A stretch of 64,000 nucleotides of DNA from NCBI GenBank assembly GCA_023957125.1, contig JAMLHL010000016.1:46403-110402 (forward strand), given 5' to 3'. Source of the DNA: Chitinophagaceae bacterium. GTDB taxonomy: Bacteria; Bacteroidota; Bacteroidia; Chitinophagales; Chitinophagaceae. A program made the translations under genes and the position numbers. A model generated the notes under the pieces. The model was not told the origin of the DNA and did not search any database. It saw only the letters and a list, made by a program, of their open reading frames with translations. Below are positions 16,880 to 28,260 of the stretch, piece after piece. The first letter of the stretch is position 1; every line of letters begins with the position of its first letter.

Positions 16880-18046
16880 TCAGGGTTTGAATACTTTCTT
16901 TACCGCTTCCAGGTACCCATACCCGAACATCGTACACGGCTGCAGGTAGCTCGTTTCCGTCCATTCGTTCCAACTGTTGATAGTGATCAGCGGAGCCTGT
17001 TTCGGGTGAGCGTCTACGTAAGCTTTTGCATTGCGGAGCGCTTTCTCAAAATTGCTAGGAGTATTGTTTTTAACAATACCACCCACCTGCATTTCAAACC
17101 TGGGGTTATTGTCCCAGCCTACAGATACATGGGGATAATATGGAATAGATAGATCTTTGTCAATCTTTTCCCACTCTTTTACGGCATCAGACTGTATTTC
17201 GGGGTAGTCGCGGTCAATGTTCAGGAAATGGACATACTGATAATGGGTAGCACCGTCAAACTGTAAGGTATTAATAATATTGAGCTGAGTGCCGATATTA
17301 TCTCCTGCTATGCCGGTAATATTGCCCTGCATATTATTGCGTAAAGTGAGCTGTAAGTCTAATCCTTTAAAACCTACTTTTTTTACTTCGGCCCGAAACC
17401 AATCCAGAGCGTCTTTGGCTTCCTTCAATCCTCCCATACCGTCTATAAAAGTTTGCAACTCGTAGATCATAAAGCTTGGCTTGCCATCCACTGTATAATA
17501 ATTCGGCTGGCTAAAATATTTTTCAATCACCCGCTTACAAATGTTTTCAAACTCCTTACGGTTCACACCGCCTTTCCATATAAGGCTGTTATTGGGTTGT
17601 CCTGCCAAACGTTTATCCCATGTCATATTCACGTCATGATTAGCCCACATCAGGTAAAACTTCATGTCCTTGTTATTAGTCGCTTTCAGAAACCCATCGT
17701 TCAGGCAGCTTTCAAGAAAAGGCATACCGTCGTACCAGTACCAGTCATAAATAAATACGTTCACTCCGTGGCGTGTAGCTGCCGATATCTGCATTTCCAT
17801 TACATACGGATCGGCCTCATTCACATATCCCCAAAGGGGATAACGGGGCTGCTCATGACCCGGGAATTTTGCTTTATTCGACTTTACCGTTTGCCACTCT
17901 CCCATACCTTCCGGCCAGAATATTTTTGCACGATCATCGGGATGATAGGAGGGCCATACAAATGCGGCAATATCATACTTCTTTTGAGCGTTGGCGATTG
18001 CCGCAATAAGCACAATTAAACAGGCAATCAACGATGTCTTTTTCAT
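16880..18046 (-). CDS. WbsX/GH99-like secreted protein (second copy)
   Basis: 388-residue protein with a clean signal peptide (KTSLIACLIVLIAAIANAQ). Motifs of the WbsX/GH99-like family: AAFVWPSYHPDDRAK, ATRHGVNVFIYDWYWYDG, KFYLMWANHDV, and the closing ITINSWNEWTETSYLQP. It is divergent from the neighbours at the active-site end (ETSYLQPC where the others have EGSYLEPD), so it may cut a different linkage. The start codon overlaps the stop of the gene upstream by four bases (18043-18046), a sign of translational coupling. Confidence 0.87.
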   Translation of the reverse strand: MKKTSLIACLIVLIAAIANAQKKYDIAAFVWPSYHPDDRAKIFWPEGMGEWQTVKSNKAKFPGHEQPRYPLWGYVNEADPYVMEMQISAATRHGVNVFIYDWYWYDGMPFLESCLNDGFLKATNNKDMKFYLMWANHDVNMTWDKRLAGQPNNSLIWKGGVNRKEFENICKRVIEKYFSQPNYYTVDGKPSFMIYELQTFIDGMGGLKEAKDALDWFRAEVKKVGFKGLDLQLTLRNNMQGNITGIAGDNIGTQLNIINTLQFDGATHYQYVHFLNIDRDYPEIQSDAVKEWEKIDKDLSIPYYPHVSVGWDNNPRFEMQVGGIVKNNTPSNFEKALRNAKAYVDAHPKQAPLITINSWNEWTETSYLQPCTMFGYGYLEAVKKVFKP

Positions 18047-19542
18047 TCTTTATTTTTTTCTTTTTTTTCAAAAAGTTCCATCGGCATATTATAAGGGCCT
18101 TTTTCTATATCTTCCGGGATCAGGTCGTCATGCTTTTCGGGATCTTTGGAGAATACGCTTCGAACGGCATCCAGGTAGCCGAATCCATGTTCGCGATAGG
18201 GCGCCAGATAATGCCCTTCGCTCCATTCGTTCCAGTTGTCCAGTATGATCATCCTGCTGCCCAGTTCATCTTTCGAAAAATTCTTCTCAATAAATGCTTT
18301 CCCTTTCCGGAGCAGTATTTCAAAATCTTTGGGAGCGAGCTTCCACACGCTACCCTCATCCTGCCATCCGCTCCACGCCTGTGTAAAAGTGACCACCTGC
18401 GGCATCACATCGTGCAGGCTTTGCATCTTTCGAATCTGTTCCATCTGGCTCTCAATGGCAACTTCGGGCGAAGGACTATTAGATACATGCCAGCAATACT
18501 GGAACGTATAATCCAGCCCCATGGCTTTAAAACGTGCAAGTGATGCAGGCTGAAAACCACGCTCCTCCCCCATGATGATCAAACCGTCGAACCCTGCTTT
18601 TTTGCAGGCTTCCCGCATGAGATTGAGCGCTGCATTTGCTTTTTTGTCTCCCCCGAGATCGTCTGAAATAAAGAGCGGACGATAGACATAGAGTACCGGC
18701 TTGTTGTCGATCTTCAAATAATTATCCCGCTTAAAAAACTTCTCGATCCAATAAGGCATCAGGTTTTCCATCAGGTCTTTCTCGTCGGTAATACCGGATG
18801 TTCCTTTAGATTGGTTTTCCCACATGATCGTGAACTTCATCTGATCGCCGTACTTTGATTTAAAGAGCGCCTCATCAAAAACACTTTTTTCAAATTGGGT
18901 AGTGATGGGACCATTCTGGCTGGTACGATACCAGCAATAAATAAAAAAGGAAATACCATGCTCCAACGCCCATTTGGTTTCCCAATCGGATATCTCAGGG
19001 TTATCCTGCGAGTAGATCCCCAAAGCCGGTGTACGCTCCTGGTGTTTATGTACCACCTGGTTCCAAAGTTCGTGGCGCCCGGTTTCCCACAACGGGCAGT
19101 TATGTGCTCCCACCAGTATATCGGTTTTGGCAGGCCTCGGCGCAGGAATATAAGCCTGTTTTTCTACCTTGCGGGCAGACATCACCACTTGGTTGATCGT
19201 TGAGCGTGCGAATACCTCTCCACCGACAAGTACTTCCAATGTAAAATCTTTTTGCCCAGGGTTCAAACATTCTACTTCCCACCGGTGATTTTGAGCAGCA
19301 TCACGCACAAGCGTGATCGTTTCCTTTCCCCGGCGGGCAACGTCACCCGGAAGAACCAGGCGGCACTCATATTTCAGTTTTTCAGGATTTTCGATCACCA
19401 CGTTGAAATGAAATGGCCGGTTTGCCCTGATAATGGGCTGATCTGATTGAAAGCTATTACGTTTGATGTTGATTTTTTCCTGTGCAGCCAATTCAAAGCA
19501 GGATAAAACCGAAAAGATAATCGATAAACATACATATTTCAT
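18043..19542 (-). CDS. WbsX/GH99-like protein with extra N-terminal domain
   Basis: 499-residue secreted protein. After the signal (MKYVCLSIIFSVLSCFELAA) comes an extra beta-rich domain of about 120 residues (KYECRLVLPGDVARRGKETI, TLEVLVGGEVFARSTI) with the look of an immunoglobulin-like module, then the WbsX barrel: VGAHNCPLWETGRHELWNQV, LEHGISFFIYCWYR, KFTIMWENQS and ILDNWNEWSEGHYLAPYREH. It is the most divergent of the four intact paralogues. It overlaps the following gene by 4 bp and lies 11 bp after the preceding one, so the copies are one operon. Confidence 0.86.
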   Translation of the reverse strand: MKYVCLSIIFSVLSCFELAAQEKINIKRNSFQSDQPIIRANRPFHFNVVIENPEKLKYECRLVLPGDVARRGKETITLVRDAAQNHRWEVECLNPGQKDFTLEVLVGGEVFARSTINQVVMSARKVEKQAYIPAPRPAKTDILVGAHNCPLWETGRHELWNQVVHKHQERTPALGIYSQDNPEISDWETKWALEHGISFFIYCWYRTSQNGPITTQFEKSVFDEALFKSKYGDQMKFTIMWENQSKGTSGITDEKDLMENLMPYWIEKFFKRDNYLKIDNKPVLYVYRPLFISDDLGGDKKANAALNLMREACKKAGFDGLIIMGEERGFQPASLARFKAMGLDYTFQYCWHVSNSPSPEVAIESQMEQIRKMQSLHDVMPQVVTFTQAWSGWQDEGSVWKLAPKDFEILLRKGKAFIEKNFSKDELGSRMIILDNWNEWSEGHYLAPYREHGFGYLDAVRSVFSKDPEKHDDLIPEDIEKGPYNMPMELFEKKEKNKE

Positions 19543-19553
19543 GACGGATCGTT

Positions 19554-20636
19554 TTATTTATTTTCCTGACCAAATACAGTTTTAATCGCCTGGAGATATT
19601 TCATTTTATGCACAATATCGGGTTCCAGATAGCTCCCTTCCGTCCATTCATTCCATGAATTGACAGTAATGACTTTTTGATTATGCTTATCCATCATTTT
19701 TTTTACGTCTATGAGTGCCTGTTTAAAAGCATCAGGAGTATTACCTCCAATAATGTTGGTATAAGGATAACCAGAATTATTAAACGGGGTATTCTGATCC
19801 GTACGTGGTGATGGATCCCAGCCCACCGATGCATTTGGATAATATGGTATGGGAAATGTGGCTATTGCTTTTTCTGCATATTGCAGATATGCTTTTTTCA
19901 CAATATCGTAGGGAACAACCTGGTCATTCAAAGGCACATGATGAATCCATACATACGAGGTGAAAGAATTAAATCCTAACTTTTTTACCAAAGCAGCAGG
20001 ATCTGTAACAGATCTCTCTCCCGGGAGTATCGGGTTCCCCCAAACAACAGCATTAAGGTTCAGGTCTTTGAATCCGGCTGCAATTGTTTTTTTTCTGAAC
20101 GCAGCAAGCGCTGCCGCTGTTGCGTCCACACTGCCAAATGACTGCTGCAGTTTACTTAATTCATAAATGGAAAAATAGGGTGCCCCGTCAATGAGCCAAT
20201 AAGACGGGTGTTTAAAATAACGTTCGATAATCATATCGGTCATTTTATCCCAGGTGGCTGGCGTAATTGTTCCCGGATATAAAATTTTATGCGGCTTACC
20301 CTGTGTATACGGATGAATATCTTCCCAATCATGGTTAGCCCACATCAGGCTGAACTTTAGTAAATGGTTGTTCTTTGCTTTCATAAAACCTTCCTCTAAT
20401 CCTCTCTCTAAAAACGGACCATCATCATAATAATACCAGTCAAATATAAAAGCATCTATCCCATGAGATGCCGCAGCAGCAATTTTTTTTGCCATTTGTT
20501 CTGGATCTGCCTCATCTGTATATCCCCAGGCAGGAACTTTCGGTTGGTCATGATTTGCAAACCTGGGCTTTGCCGCTTTCACCAATTCCCATTCCGTCCA
20601 TCCCTTTCCAAAATATGCTTCATTGCGTTTGTCCAC
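19554..20636 (-). CDS. WbsX/GH99-like protein (copy whose signal peptide region is frame-disturbed)
   Basis: The intact frame begins at Met 20636 (MDKRNEAYFGKGWTEWELVK), but the true protein is longer. The frame stays open to about 20725 and reads ADSQILSNNKKKDNYEVGVY then YFPNYHV, the expected mature N-terminus. Before that, at 20726-20771, pieces of a signal peptide (MRQWMIISL, then TIALIV) occur in different frames, so small indels break the start. The rest is a standard family member: AAASHGIDAFIFDWYYYDDG, KFSLMWANHDWED, VTVNSWNEWTEGSYLEPD. If the indels are sequencing errors the gene runs 19554-20771. Confidence 0.85.
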   Translation of the reverse strand: MDKRNEAYFGKGWTEWELVKAAKPRFANHDQPKVPAWGYTDEADPEQMAKKIAAAASHGIDAFIFDWYYYDDGPFLERGLEEGFMKAKNNHLLKFSLMWANHDWEDIHPYTQGKPHKILYPGTITPATWDKMTDMIIERYFKHPSYWLIDGAPYFSIYELSKLQQSFGSVDATAAALAAFRKKTIAAGFKDLNLNAVVWGNPILPGERSVTDPAALVKKLGFNSFTSYVWIHHVPLNDQVVPYDIVKKAYLQYAEKAIATFPIPYYPNASVGWDPSPRTDQNTPFNNSGYPYTNIIGGNTPDAFKQALIDVKKMMDKHNQKVITVNSWNEWTEGSYLEPDIVHKMKYLQAIKTVFGQENK

Positions 20637-20741
20637 GTGATAGTTAGGGAAATAATATACTCCTACCTCGTAGTTATCTTTCTTTTTGTTATTAGATAAT
20701 ATCTGGCTATCGGCGAGTCTGCTTTACAATAAGTGCTATTG

Positions 20742-21818
20742 TTACAAAGAAATTATCATCCATTGTCTCATATTATTATTTAATATTTTACGAATTGCAT
20801 CTAACCAGCAGTATTGTTCCCAATGTCGAGCATATCCATCCCCTTCATCAAATTCATTCCAGGCATACATCAGGATTACACCTGCTTCAGCAGCATTTGT
20901 GTACTACCGGTCCAGTGTGATTGCATTTTGAATACTTTGCGATCTGATCCGAGTACCATCTTTGCATAACCATCCAGGGAGTATAATAAAATTCCATAAA
21001 ACAGATCTTTCAATTCTCGGCAAGTTGCATCCTACTGTAACAAGTATAACAGCTTTTCCTAAACTGCATATTTTCCCCATCCACTGCCCGATCACTTTTA
21101 AGACAACCAGGTGAAGATATACCGCCCCGTTATAGGGAGCACCGGTTTCAAAATCAGCTGCAGCTAGCGTAACAACTAATTGCGTCTGCATATAAACTGT
21201 CTGCAGCAGCAACTGCATTTAGGCCGAAAACCCCATCACTACTATATAAGGATCAGGAACACCCGCAAAGCCTGCTTAAATTTCTCAACGCTGTAAGCTG
21301 CGGAAGCAAGGGTCGCCGTAGCCGAAAAAACATATACCAATGGTCTTCCGTTCAATACCTTTTGATAATTATTTTCTTTAAACCTTTCTACCAGCCATTT
21401 GGCATCTTTGTGTGTAATCAAAAAGTTGGTACCCAGTATTACACACCATTTAATGTCCTTTTATATGTACTTTTAAGATAAAGTTGCCTGGCAGTATCCA
21501 AACCACTGCCGGAAGGATACCAGCAGAAAGCCCAGTAGTCAGTCACCTGCATGCTTTGCGTAAGCAATTTCTGATCCATGATAGCCTGTGTAGTGCCCCG
21601 GCGCACCGAATGAATCATGATGAATTATTTTACTAAAGAATGGAGCCAGTAATGCTGATGCGGACCAATATACGCTCTACTTCTAAGCGGCACGATTTAA
21701 ATCCCCTACCCACCCGTCCCAGCGAATGGCACCTACAAGGAGGTTGCTCTTTTTCATTACCCCGCATTACAACACTGGTGATCTTGTCTGTTAAAAACGG
21801 CAGAGCAATCAAGTACAT
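20742..21818 (-). pseudogene. WbsX/GH99-like glycosidase, degenerate copy 1
   Basis: Fragments in all three minus frames line up to one protein: LVGAIRWDGWVGDLN near the N-terminus, an RGTTQ then IMDQ segment, DYWAFCWYPSGSGLDTAR, KWCVILGTNFLIT, QKVLNGRPLVYVFSATAT, and the C-terminal MYAWNEFDEG followed by LDAIRKIL. About ten frame changes interrupt it, while the codons in between are well conserved. The family is a WbsX/GH99-like subgroup different from the intact neighbours. It sits between the second degenerate copy and the fourth WbsX gene. Its broken state may be real or an assembly effect. Confidence 0.75.
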
Positions 21819-21837
21819 ACTTGAAAAGCGAACAGTT

Positions 21838-22889
21838 TCAATTGTATTCTCCTTTTAAGATTTCTTTAATGGCATCTAAGCTGACATATTATTCCGAGCA
21901 TTAGGACATATCCATCCTCCTTCGTCCAAACTCATTGGGCATACATCAGCGCTGGTAGGCTCTACCCGCTGATTTGTTCATCATTGTCCACCTTAACGCA
22001 TTGCTGAGGTTATCTGCAATTTGCCCGGGTGTCCCATCACTTACCCACATCCATCGCAGAAGAAACTGTCGTCCACGATACCGGGTTATCAATACGCGGT
22101 TTGGTATTGTGTTCCGTAGTTGCCCGGTACCACTTTTCGCCCCGTAGCCTTATGCACCTTCCCATCCAAGCGAATCAGCACGGGGAATGACCGGGTAATA
22201 CGGCTCTCCGTGCACTTGCCCGTCCAACTGATGTATGCACTCATTGCATCAATACCTGAAACTATCCGCCATTGCAACAGCAGCTGTAACAGAAAATTCC
22301 ATCACTACTATATACGGCTCCTCTATATTGCCGCCTTACTCGGAATTCTCGGTTGGCGAGCTCATGCGGCTTAGTCGTTGTAGAGAAAAGACATGCACCA
22401 CCAATGGTCTTCCATTTAATACCTTCTGATAGTTTTCTCTTTAAACCGGTCAACCAACCACACCGCATCCGTGTCATAATCAAACGGGTTAGTACAGTAT
22501 TACACACCATTTAACATCATCGGTGTTTACTGGTGGAGTAAAGCTGCCTCGCCGTATCCAGCCCGCTATGCGAAGGATACCAACAGAATGCAATAATCCA
22601 GCCCTGCATCACTGGCATAAGCTATTTTCATATCCATATCACCGTTGGCTCCCCCTGCACTGGATGGAATCATGAAAATTTCGTTATAAAATGGGGCACA
22701 GTATTGATATTGATTTGGACCCAGCGCACTCTACTTCCAGCCCCGCAGGGTTCAAATCCCCTACCCATGCATCCCATCGAATAGCGCCTACAAGCGTATC
22801 CTGCCTGTAGGAGGAAGGAGTTACACGATATAAGAAAACTAGATACAACAAAGCATTATACATAACAATGCCTTACTCATAGTGGACAT
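21838..22889 (-). pseudogene. WbsX/GH99-like glycosidase, degenerate copy 2
   Basis: Tandem paralogue of copy 1. The start is readable (MSTMSKALLCIMLCC, a signal peptide), then a one-base shift leads into TPSSYRQDTLVGAIRWDAWV then GDLNPAGLEVE. Later pieces match copy 1: DYCILLVSF/GYQQ region, TARQLYS, NGRPLVVHVF, and the end MPNEFGRR read in frames around YAxNEFDEGGWICP and LDAIKEILKGEYN followed by TGA at 21838-21840. Differences from copy 1 show that the two are separate genes and not an assembly duplication. The same dense indel pattern is present. Confidence 0.72.
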
Positions 22890-22909
22890 TATAACAGCGG
22901 TTGAATGAA

Positions 22910-24708
22910 TTATTGATAGCCGGGAGTTTTTCAACAAGGTTTGGATTATTTCCCGTACGGATAAGCGTAACCGGCAAATAATAATTTTGCGGATAAATGC
23001 AGGAAGTGCAACAGTCCCGTCCACATTTTGAATAATCAATAATTTGTATTTGCCAGTAGTATGTCAGGATATACTGTAACCCGAAAAATTCCGTGAAAGA
23101 TCGGTAGCAGCAGTTCTCCACCGGCGCAAATCAATGGCGATGTCTACCAAGCAGTTCCACTTTCCTTTTTCGTGCCTTATCTTATCCTGGTCCAGCTGAG
23201 GCTAGCAGTTGCAGTCCTGCCCGTTCTCTGAGGATTTGATTAATGACTTGCATCTAATGCATCGTCCGACTTCCCAAGATATAAAAGGCAGCTTCCGCAT
23301 AATTCAATAAGACCTCCCCTAAACGGAATACAATAAAATCGGTAAGAAGAAGTATTGGCCCAATCCCGTTAGATCCTATCAGGTTATAGCTCTCGTCCAA
23401 ATATTTCATTACCAAAACCGGTGGTCTTGTTTTGAACACCATTAGCCAGGACACCATTGTATGATCCGTCCGTCTGGATCGTACCATCGGGCTTAAGTAT
23501 TCCCTTTTATGATAATCCAGCATCAGTCTGCAGCATGATGTATTCTGCGTATATATAGTTGCAAAAGAATCTGTCCGGATCCTTATCCCCATAATTGTTC
23601 CGTAGTCCACAATCCCTGCTGAATGGCATTCGGTCCAGCGTACCGGAACGTCCATCAATATATTTAAACTCCTCTGCCATTTCTAAGTAAACTGCATTTT
23701 GATTACCCGATCCCCAACCATTAGGTACAGGGCATTAGAAAAAAATCATAGCCCCATCCGTTTCCTCCATTTCCCATTCCATTATTTTCATCATGCCGCT
23801 TTACCAAAATTTGCTCCGTATTATTCTTATCAAAGAAAAAGATTCTAAAATTTGTCACACTTTGTCATCAGGATATTTTTTATGCAATGAATAAACATGG
23901 CTGTTTATAATCTGCTCTGCAGCATTATACGCCTCCTGATAATAGGTAGTGAGCGCCCGGGAACTCTATACCCACCACTCCTTCTAATTGTACCGTTAAA
24001 CTGCGCTAATGCTTCCGGCCTTATAAAGCCTGCATTTTAAAGCTAATGCAGCATATTTTGTAGGTCTGCCGAGATCATTAGAGGTTTCCGGAAGATCATT
24101 TGAAAATCCGTTGACTTCCGGACAACACAAAATCATATATCTCCCGCTCTTTAGCACGTTTCGGATACAATACATCCTGCGGGGGTATTCAGATCCTGGA
24201 CTTCGATAATTAAAGGAATACCACCATAACGCTTTACCATTTCAAAATAATTATACGCTCTTAAAAACCTTGCCTCTGCTATTCTCCTTTTAGTCAGCCT
24301 CCGGCAGTGATTCCGGCACCGTTTGAATGAATTGATTCAACACGAATAACCTTATATGCGTTTTCCCCACCATTCTAACAGACCACCGTTAATTTTTAAG
24401 TGCCCTGATTTATATGGATACGCATCACTAAGCCATGCACGGTCAGGATTCATCACTTACTTCGTTGATCCACATGAGTTGCAGATCCGCACGTCCCCTT
24501 CCTAAATTATCAGGAATTATCCAGTAGAAACATTAGTAAAAACATAAGTTTCCGCATAACATTCAGTAAGGTATGCATTAATTAATGCCGGATCTTTCCA
24601 CACCACATCATCAGAGATCATGTCTAAAGGCACTTTATCTAACACGCCTTTTTTTACAGGATACATTTTATTATAAAGAATATTAAATATTCCAGTTGCA
24701 ATTCTCAT
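22910..24708 (-). pseudogene. SusD/RagB-type surface glycan-binding lipoprotein, broken by many frameshifts
   Basis: Cell-surface partner of the SusC below. The N-terminus reads KKGVLDKVPLDMISDDVVWK then DPALINAYLTECYAETYVF, the usual SusD opening; the lipobox Cys (SCKKG) is recovered if one A of the seven-A run is dropped. Inside are YNGVLANGVQNKTTGFGNEI and the family signature FRLGEVLLNYAEAAF. The C-terminus NPNLVEK followed by TPGYQ and TAA (22910-22912) is recovered by adding one A to a run of five. Many other shifts lie between. Position after SusC and before the glycosidases is the standard order. Confidence 0.8.
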
Positions 24709-24731
24709 GACTTATTTTTTTACGATTATTG

Positions 24732-27700
24732 CTATAGAGATATGTTCACGCCAAATGTTAACGTCTTTTTGCTGCGGATAATAATACCCCGAATTACCGG
24801 ATGGCGCTTCCGGATCCGTACCATACTTGCTTTAACCCGTCAAGCGTTATCAAATTATTGCCGGCAACATATATCCTTACCTGCTTTAATTTAACGGTTT
24901 CTAACCATTGCCTGGGCAGGTTATAGCCGAGGGCAACATTCAATCTCCTTATCCGGCTTTCTTGTAGTAACTAATCTGATGATAATCCATTAGTGGCTAC
25001 TCCTCCTAACCGTGGTACCAGCATTGGGATCATTGGTTTGCTGTGTCCATCTCAGATCATAAACGATAGCAGGCAGTAGGGTCGCCATGTGTTAATACAA
25101 TATAGTTATAGTATCCAAACGCTCCTGGAACAGAAGGCGGAAAGATCAAAATCTTTGTATTTTATATTACCATTGAAGCCCAGCATCCAATGGGGAACAG
25201 TGCCCTTCCCCCTCTTCTACCTGAATGGCAGTCTAACGTACCGTCTCCATTCAGCCTCCGTATACCATATATCACCCGGACGAAGTGAAACATTTCCCTG
25301 GTTATCCTGGTTAAATTTTAACCGTTGATCTGATCTGGCTGGTAAATAACCCGTTGGATAAATAACCATAACTACGATCGGTCCACCTTCCTGATTTTCC
25401 ATAAATTCTTTCCTGGTCAGATCGGAATACTCCAACTCCCTCATAGCTGATCCCCACTTTGCCCTTGACCAGGAAATATTCCCGTTCACATCCATTCAAA
25501 GTCTTTACTTCTCCCTGATGTGCCTAATCTTAATTCAAATCCCTGTCATTTTAAACTGTTATATTTTCAGGAGGGAGGTCTGCTCCAAATGTAGTCGGCA
25601 AAAGTAAGTAATTCTCGTAGCCGGTATACCTTTACGCTCTCGGTAAAAAATATCACCCTCCCCATATAATTTTCTATTCCATAAAGAGAAAATCAACCCG
25701 GCGTATAAATACGATTTTCTCAGGTTAAATCGGGTTTGCCAAACCGCTTTCGAAACAATGCCCTGCTGAACTCTGTTGTCTAAGATGTATATAAGCCCGT
25801 ACTGATATCCGGTGAGATACTGAAAAGTGCCGACCCGTCATTACCCGATTCTCCATAACTTGCTCTAAGTTTCAAGTCACTTAAATTATCACTTATCTCC
25901 CTGATGAAGTCTTCCTCGGACAGCCTCCATCAAGGAAAACACTGAAATAACCCCATCTCTTAACAGGAGAAACTTTCGCGGAAGCATCCACGCTCTCAGG
26001 AATGTAGTTTCCACCAGATATTTTCCTTATACGAATAATTAATCCTGCCTACATAACTTTTTCTTCCCATTTCGGATGCCGAACCATTATTTACCATACC
26101 GGAGGTACTACCCGCAAATAACTGGTCTATGGCAGGAGTAAGAAAATTAATCCTGCCCACACTTACATAATCACTACTATAGTCAATCGCCTCATAAAGA
26201 GCTAAAGCATTTACATGATGGAATCTCGCGAGTGCGATTGTAGCTCAGCGAAAGCTGACCGGTTATCACCCGGCTCTTATTATGACCTGAAAGCGAAGCC
26301 GTTGAGCCTAATGCACCCGCTAATGTATAGGTATCACTTACAGGATCGTAGGTATCGAACTGTACAGGTCTCGTAAAATGCTTATTATTACCGTAATCCT
26401 GTACAATATTCAGAAATGCCTTAGCTGATAATCCCTCGACAGCATTAGAAGTATAATTTAAGGCAATAGCCCATCTTTAAATTTTGAGATTCCGTGTTAT
26501 CATATCCAGCTATCTCACTATTGGTAATGACGTGAGCGCCTCTGTTACCTCCACCGTTAGCAAAAGAAATTTTAGCGGGGTCCGGTAACGTCTCAGGCGG
26601 ATATATGGGCAATGTGGCCCAGTAATCCTGCTGCCACCGTATTGCTCCGGCATTTACGGCCCGCCAGGAGTACAGCTTTCAAAAATGGAAGAAACATCCA
26701 GCTGAAAGACAGGTTATCCGAAATTGCCGCGTCAATAGATTGAATATTGTACCTTTTATAATCTCCCCATTCTTCTTCCATATTGTCTGCTGATCCAGGA
26801 ATCCTATTAAGCCATAATGACTGATCCTTTCACTTCACTCCCCTTACAGATAAATTATGTTGTTGCTGGGAAGCGCCCGGTCCTGATCGGCTCACGATGC
26901 CAATTGTATTGAGATACAGTGGATCTGTGCCATTATAGTATTTTTGAATCTGCTCTTCCGTAAAAGGCACCTGGTCAGTAATGGCTTCGATTGGAGCCAT
27001 GCTTCAGATTTCATCTCGGCGTACTGTCCTGCGCTGGAGGTTTGGGCATTATAGTAATACCCTGCATCGTTGTAGAATTTAGCATGATAACCGGCTTACT
27101 GTTATTTCCCCGCTTCAGGGTAACTAATATTACGCCATTCCCCGCGCGAGCTCCGTAAGCAAAGGCCGCTCCGTCCTTCAATATGGTAACAGATTCAATT
27201 TGGTTAGCATCTATATTATTAAAGCGGCTCAACTCCGTCTACAATAACAAGCGCCCCGCCAAAGCCCCTGATGCTTAAACTTGCCGCATCCAGACCCCGG
27301 CTGTCCGCTGGATTGTAAAATCAAACCAGGAAGCCGCCCGGCTAAGCTATTAGCAGTACTCGCTACGGGAGCCGCCGCTAATTGTTCTCCCTTGACGGAA
27401 GCAATGGATCCCGTAACCGTTTGCTTTTTGTGTTCAGCTATCCGGTAACAACTACCTCATCAAGCCCCACAGCAGCTACTTTCAGCACAATAGACTGCAA
27501 TTGGGCTATGTCCAGCGGCGAATCTCCCTCGATTCATAGCCAACCATGGTAATTTCAAGCACATCATTGTTCTCTGCAGCTAAGGAAAAGGAACCATCCG
27601 CGGCAGTGGTAACACCGATCGTTTTGCCTTTTACCTTTACGCTTACTCCCTCTAACGGGCCGCCATTCTCATCGGTAACCCTGCCCCTTACTTCTACTTG

Positions 27701-28078
27701 CTGTTCAAGTTCAGCTTTGCTGGGAGAAATAACCACCATGTATTCATTAACCAACTTATACGCCAGCGCATTACCTAATACTTCCTGCATGATTTCGGGA
27801 AGTGTTGCATCCTTCACATGAACATTCACCCTCCCCAGTTTCTGGATGTCTTTTTTGAGATAGAAAAAACGATAATTGCTCTCTTTTTGAATCTGGGTAA
27901 ATACCCTACTGGCTTCCACCTGCTCAAGGCTCAGGGAAAACTTTTCCTGGCCAAAACCATTGGCAGACACATGTAAAAACGGGAGGAGCAGGAAGAGGGC
28001 GGTAAGTTTCATAAACAGTAAAAACTTAAGAAAAGAACGCGGAGGAAAATCCTGCAGCAGATTTCTGCAATTTTTCAT
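24732..28078 (-). pseudogene. SusC/RagA-type TonB-dependent receptor with STN domain, frameshifted after residue ~185
   Basis: The first 190 codons (28078 to about 27525) are intact: signal segment FMKLTALFLLLPFLHVSANG, STN domain (about 45-120, RVFTQIQKESNYRFFYLKKD), then the regulatory domain VEVRGRVTDENGGPLEGVSV. From 27525 on, the frame changes every few dozen bases. Recognisable pieces include GLDEVVVTG, QTVTGSIASVKGEQLAAAPV, the plug motif NNIDANQIESVTILKDGAAF then AYGARAGNGVILVT, LNGDGTLD, and the terminal GVNISL with TAG at 24732-24734. The protein would be about 1100 residues. The STN domain fits the adjacent FecR gene. Either decayed or badly base-called. Confidence 0.85.
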
Positions 28079-28260
28079 ATTTTTGTTTTGAAAGTTAAAG
28101 AAGTGAACAGGTCTTCCTTCAGTTGTGCCTGTTCAATTGTCTGAATGTAACTTCAAAGAGGGAGAGTACCAGTCTTCCTCTTTTTCGTTGAAATCCGGCT
28201 ATCCCGGGGGACTGTGAATGATCATAAGCATTATTTTGATTTATATTTTGCGTGTTTTCT

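Noticed and set aside
20742..28078. Programmed frameshifting as explanation of the broken SusC, SusD and WbsX genes
   Set aside because: Far too many shifts in both directions, without a shared slippery motif; base-calling errors or decay fit better.
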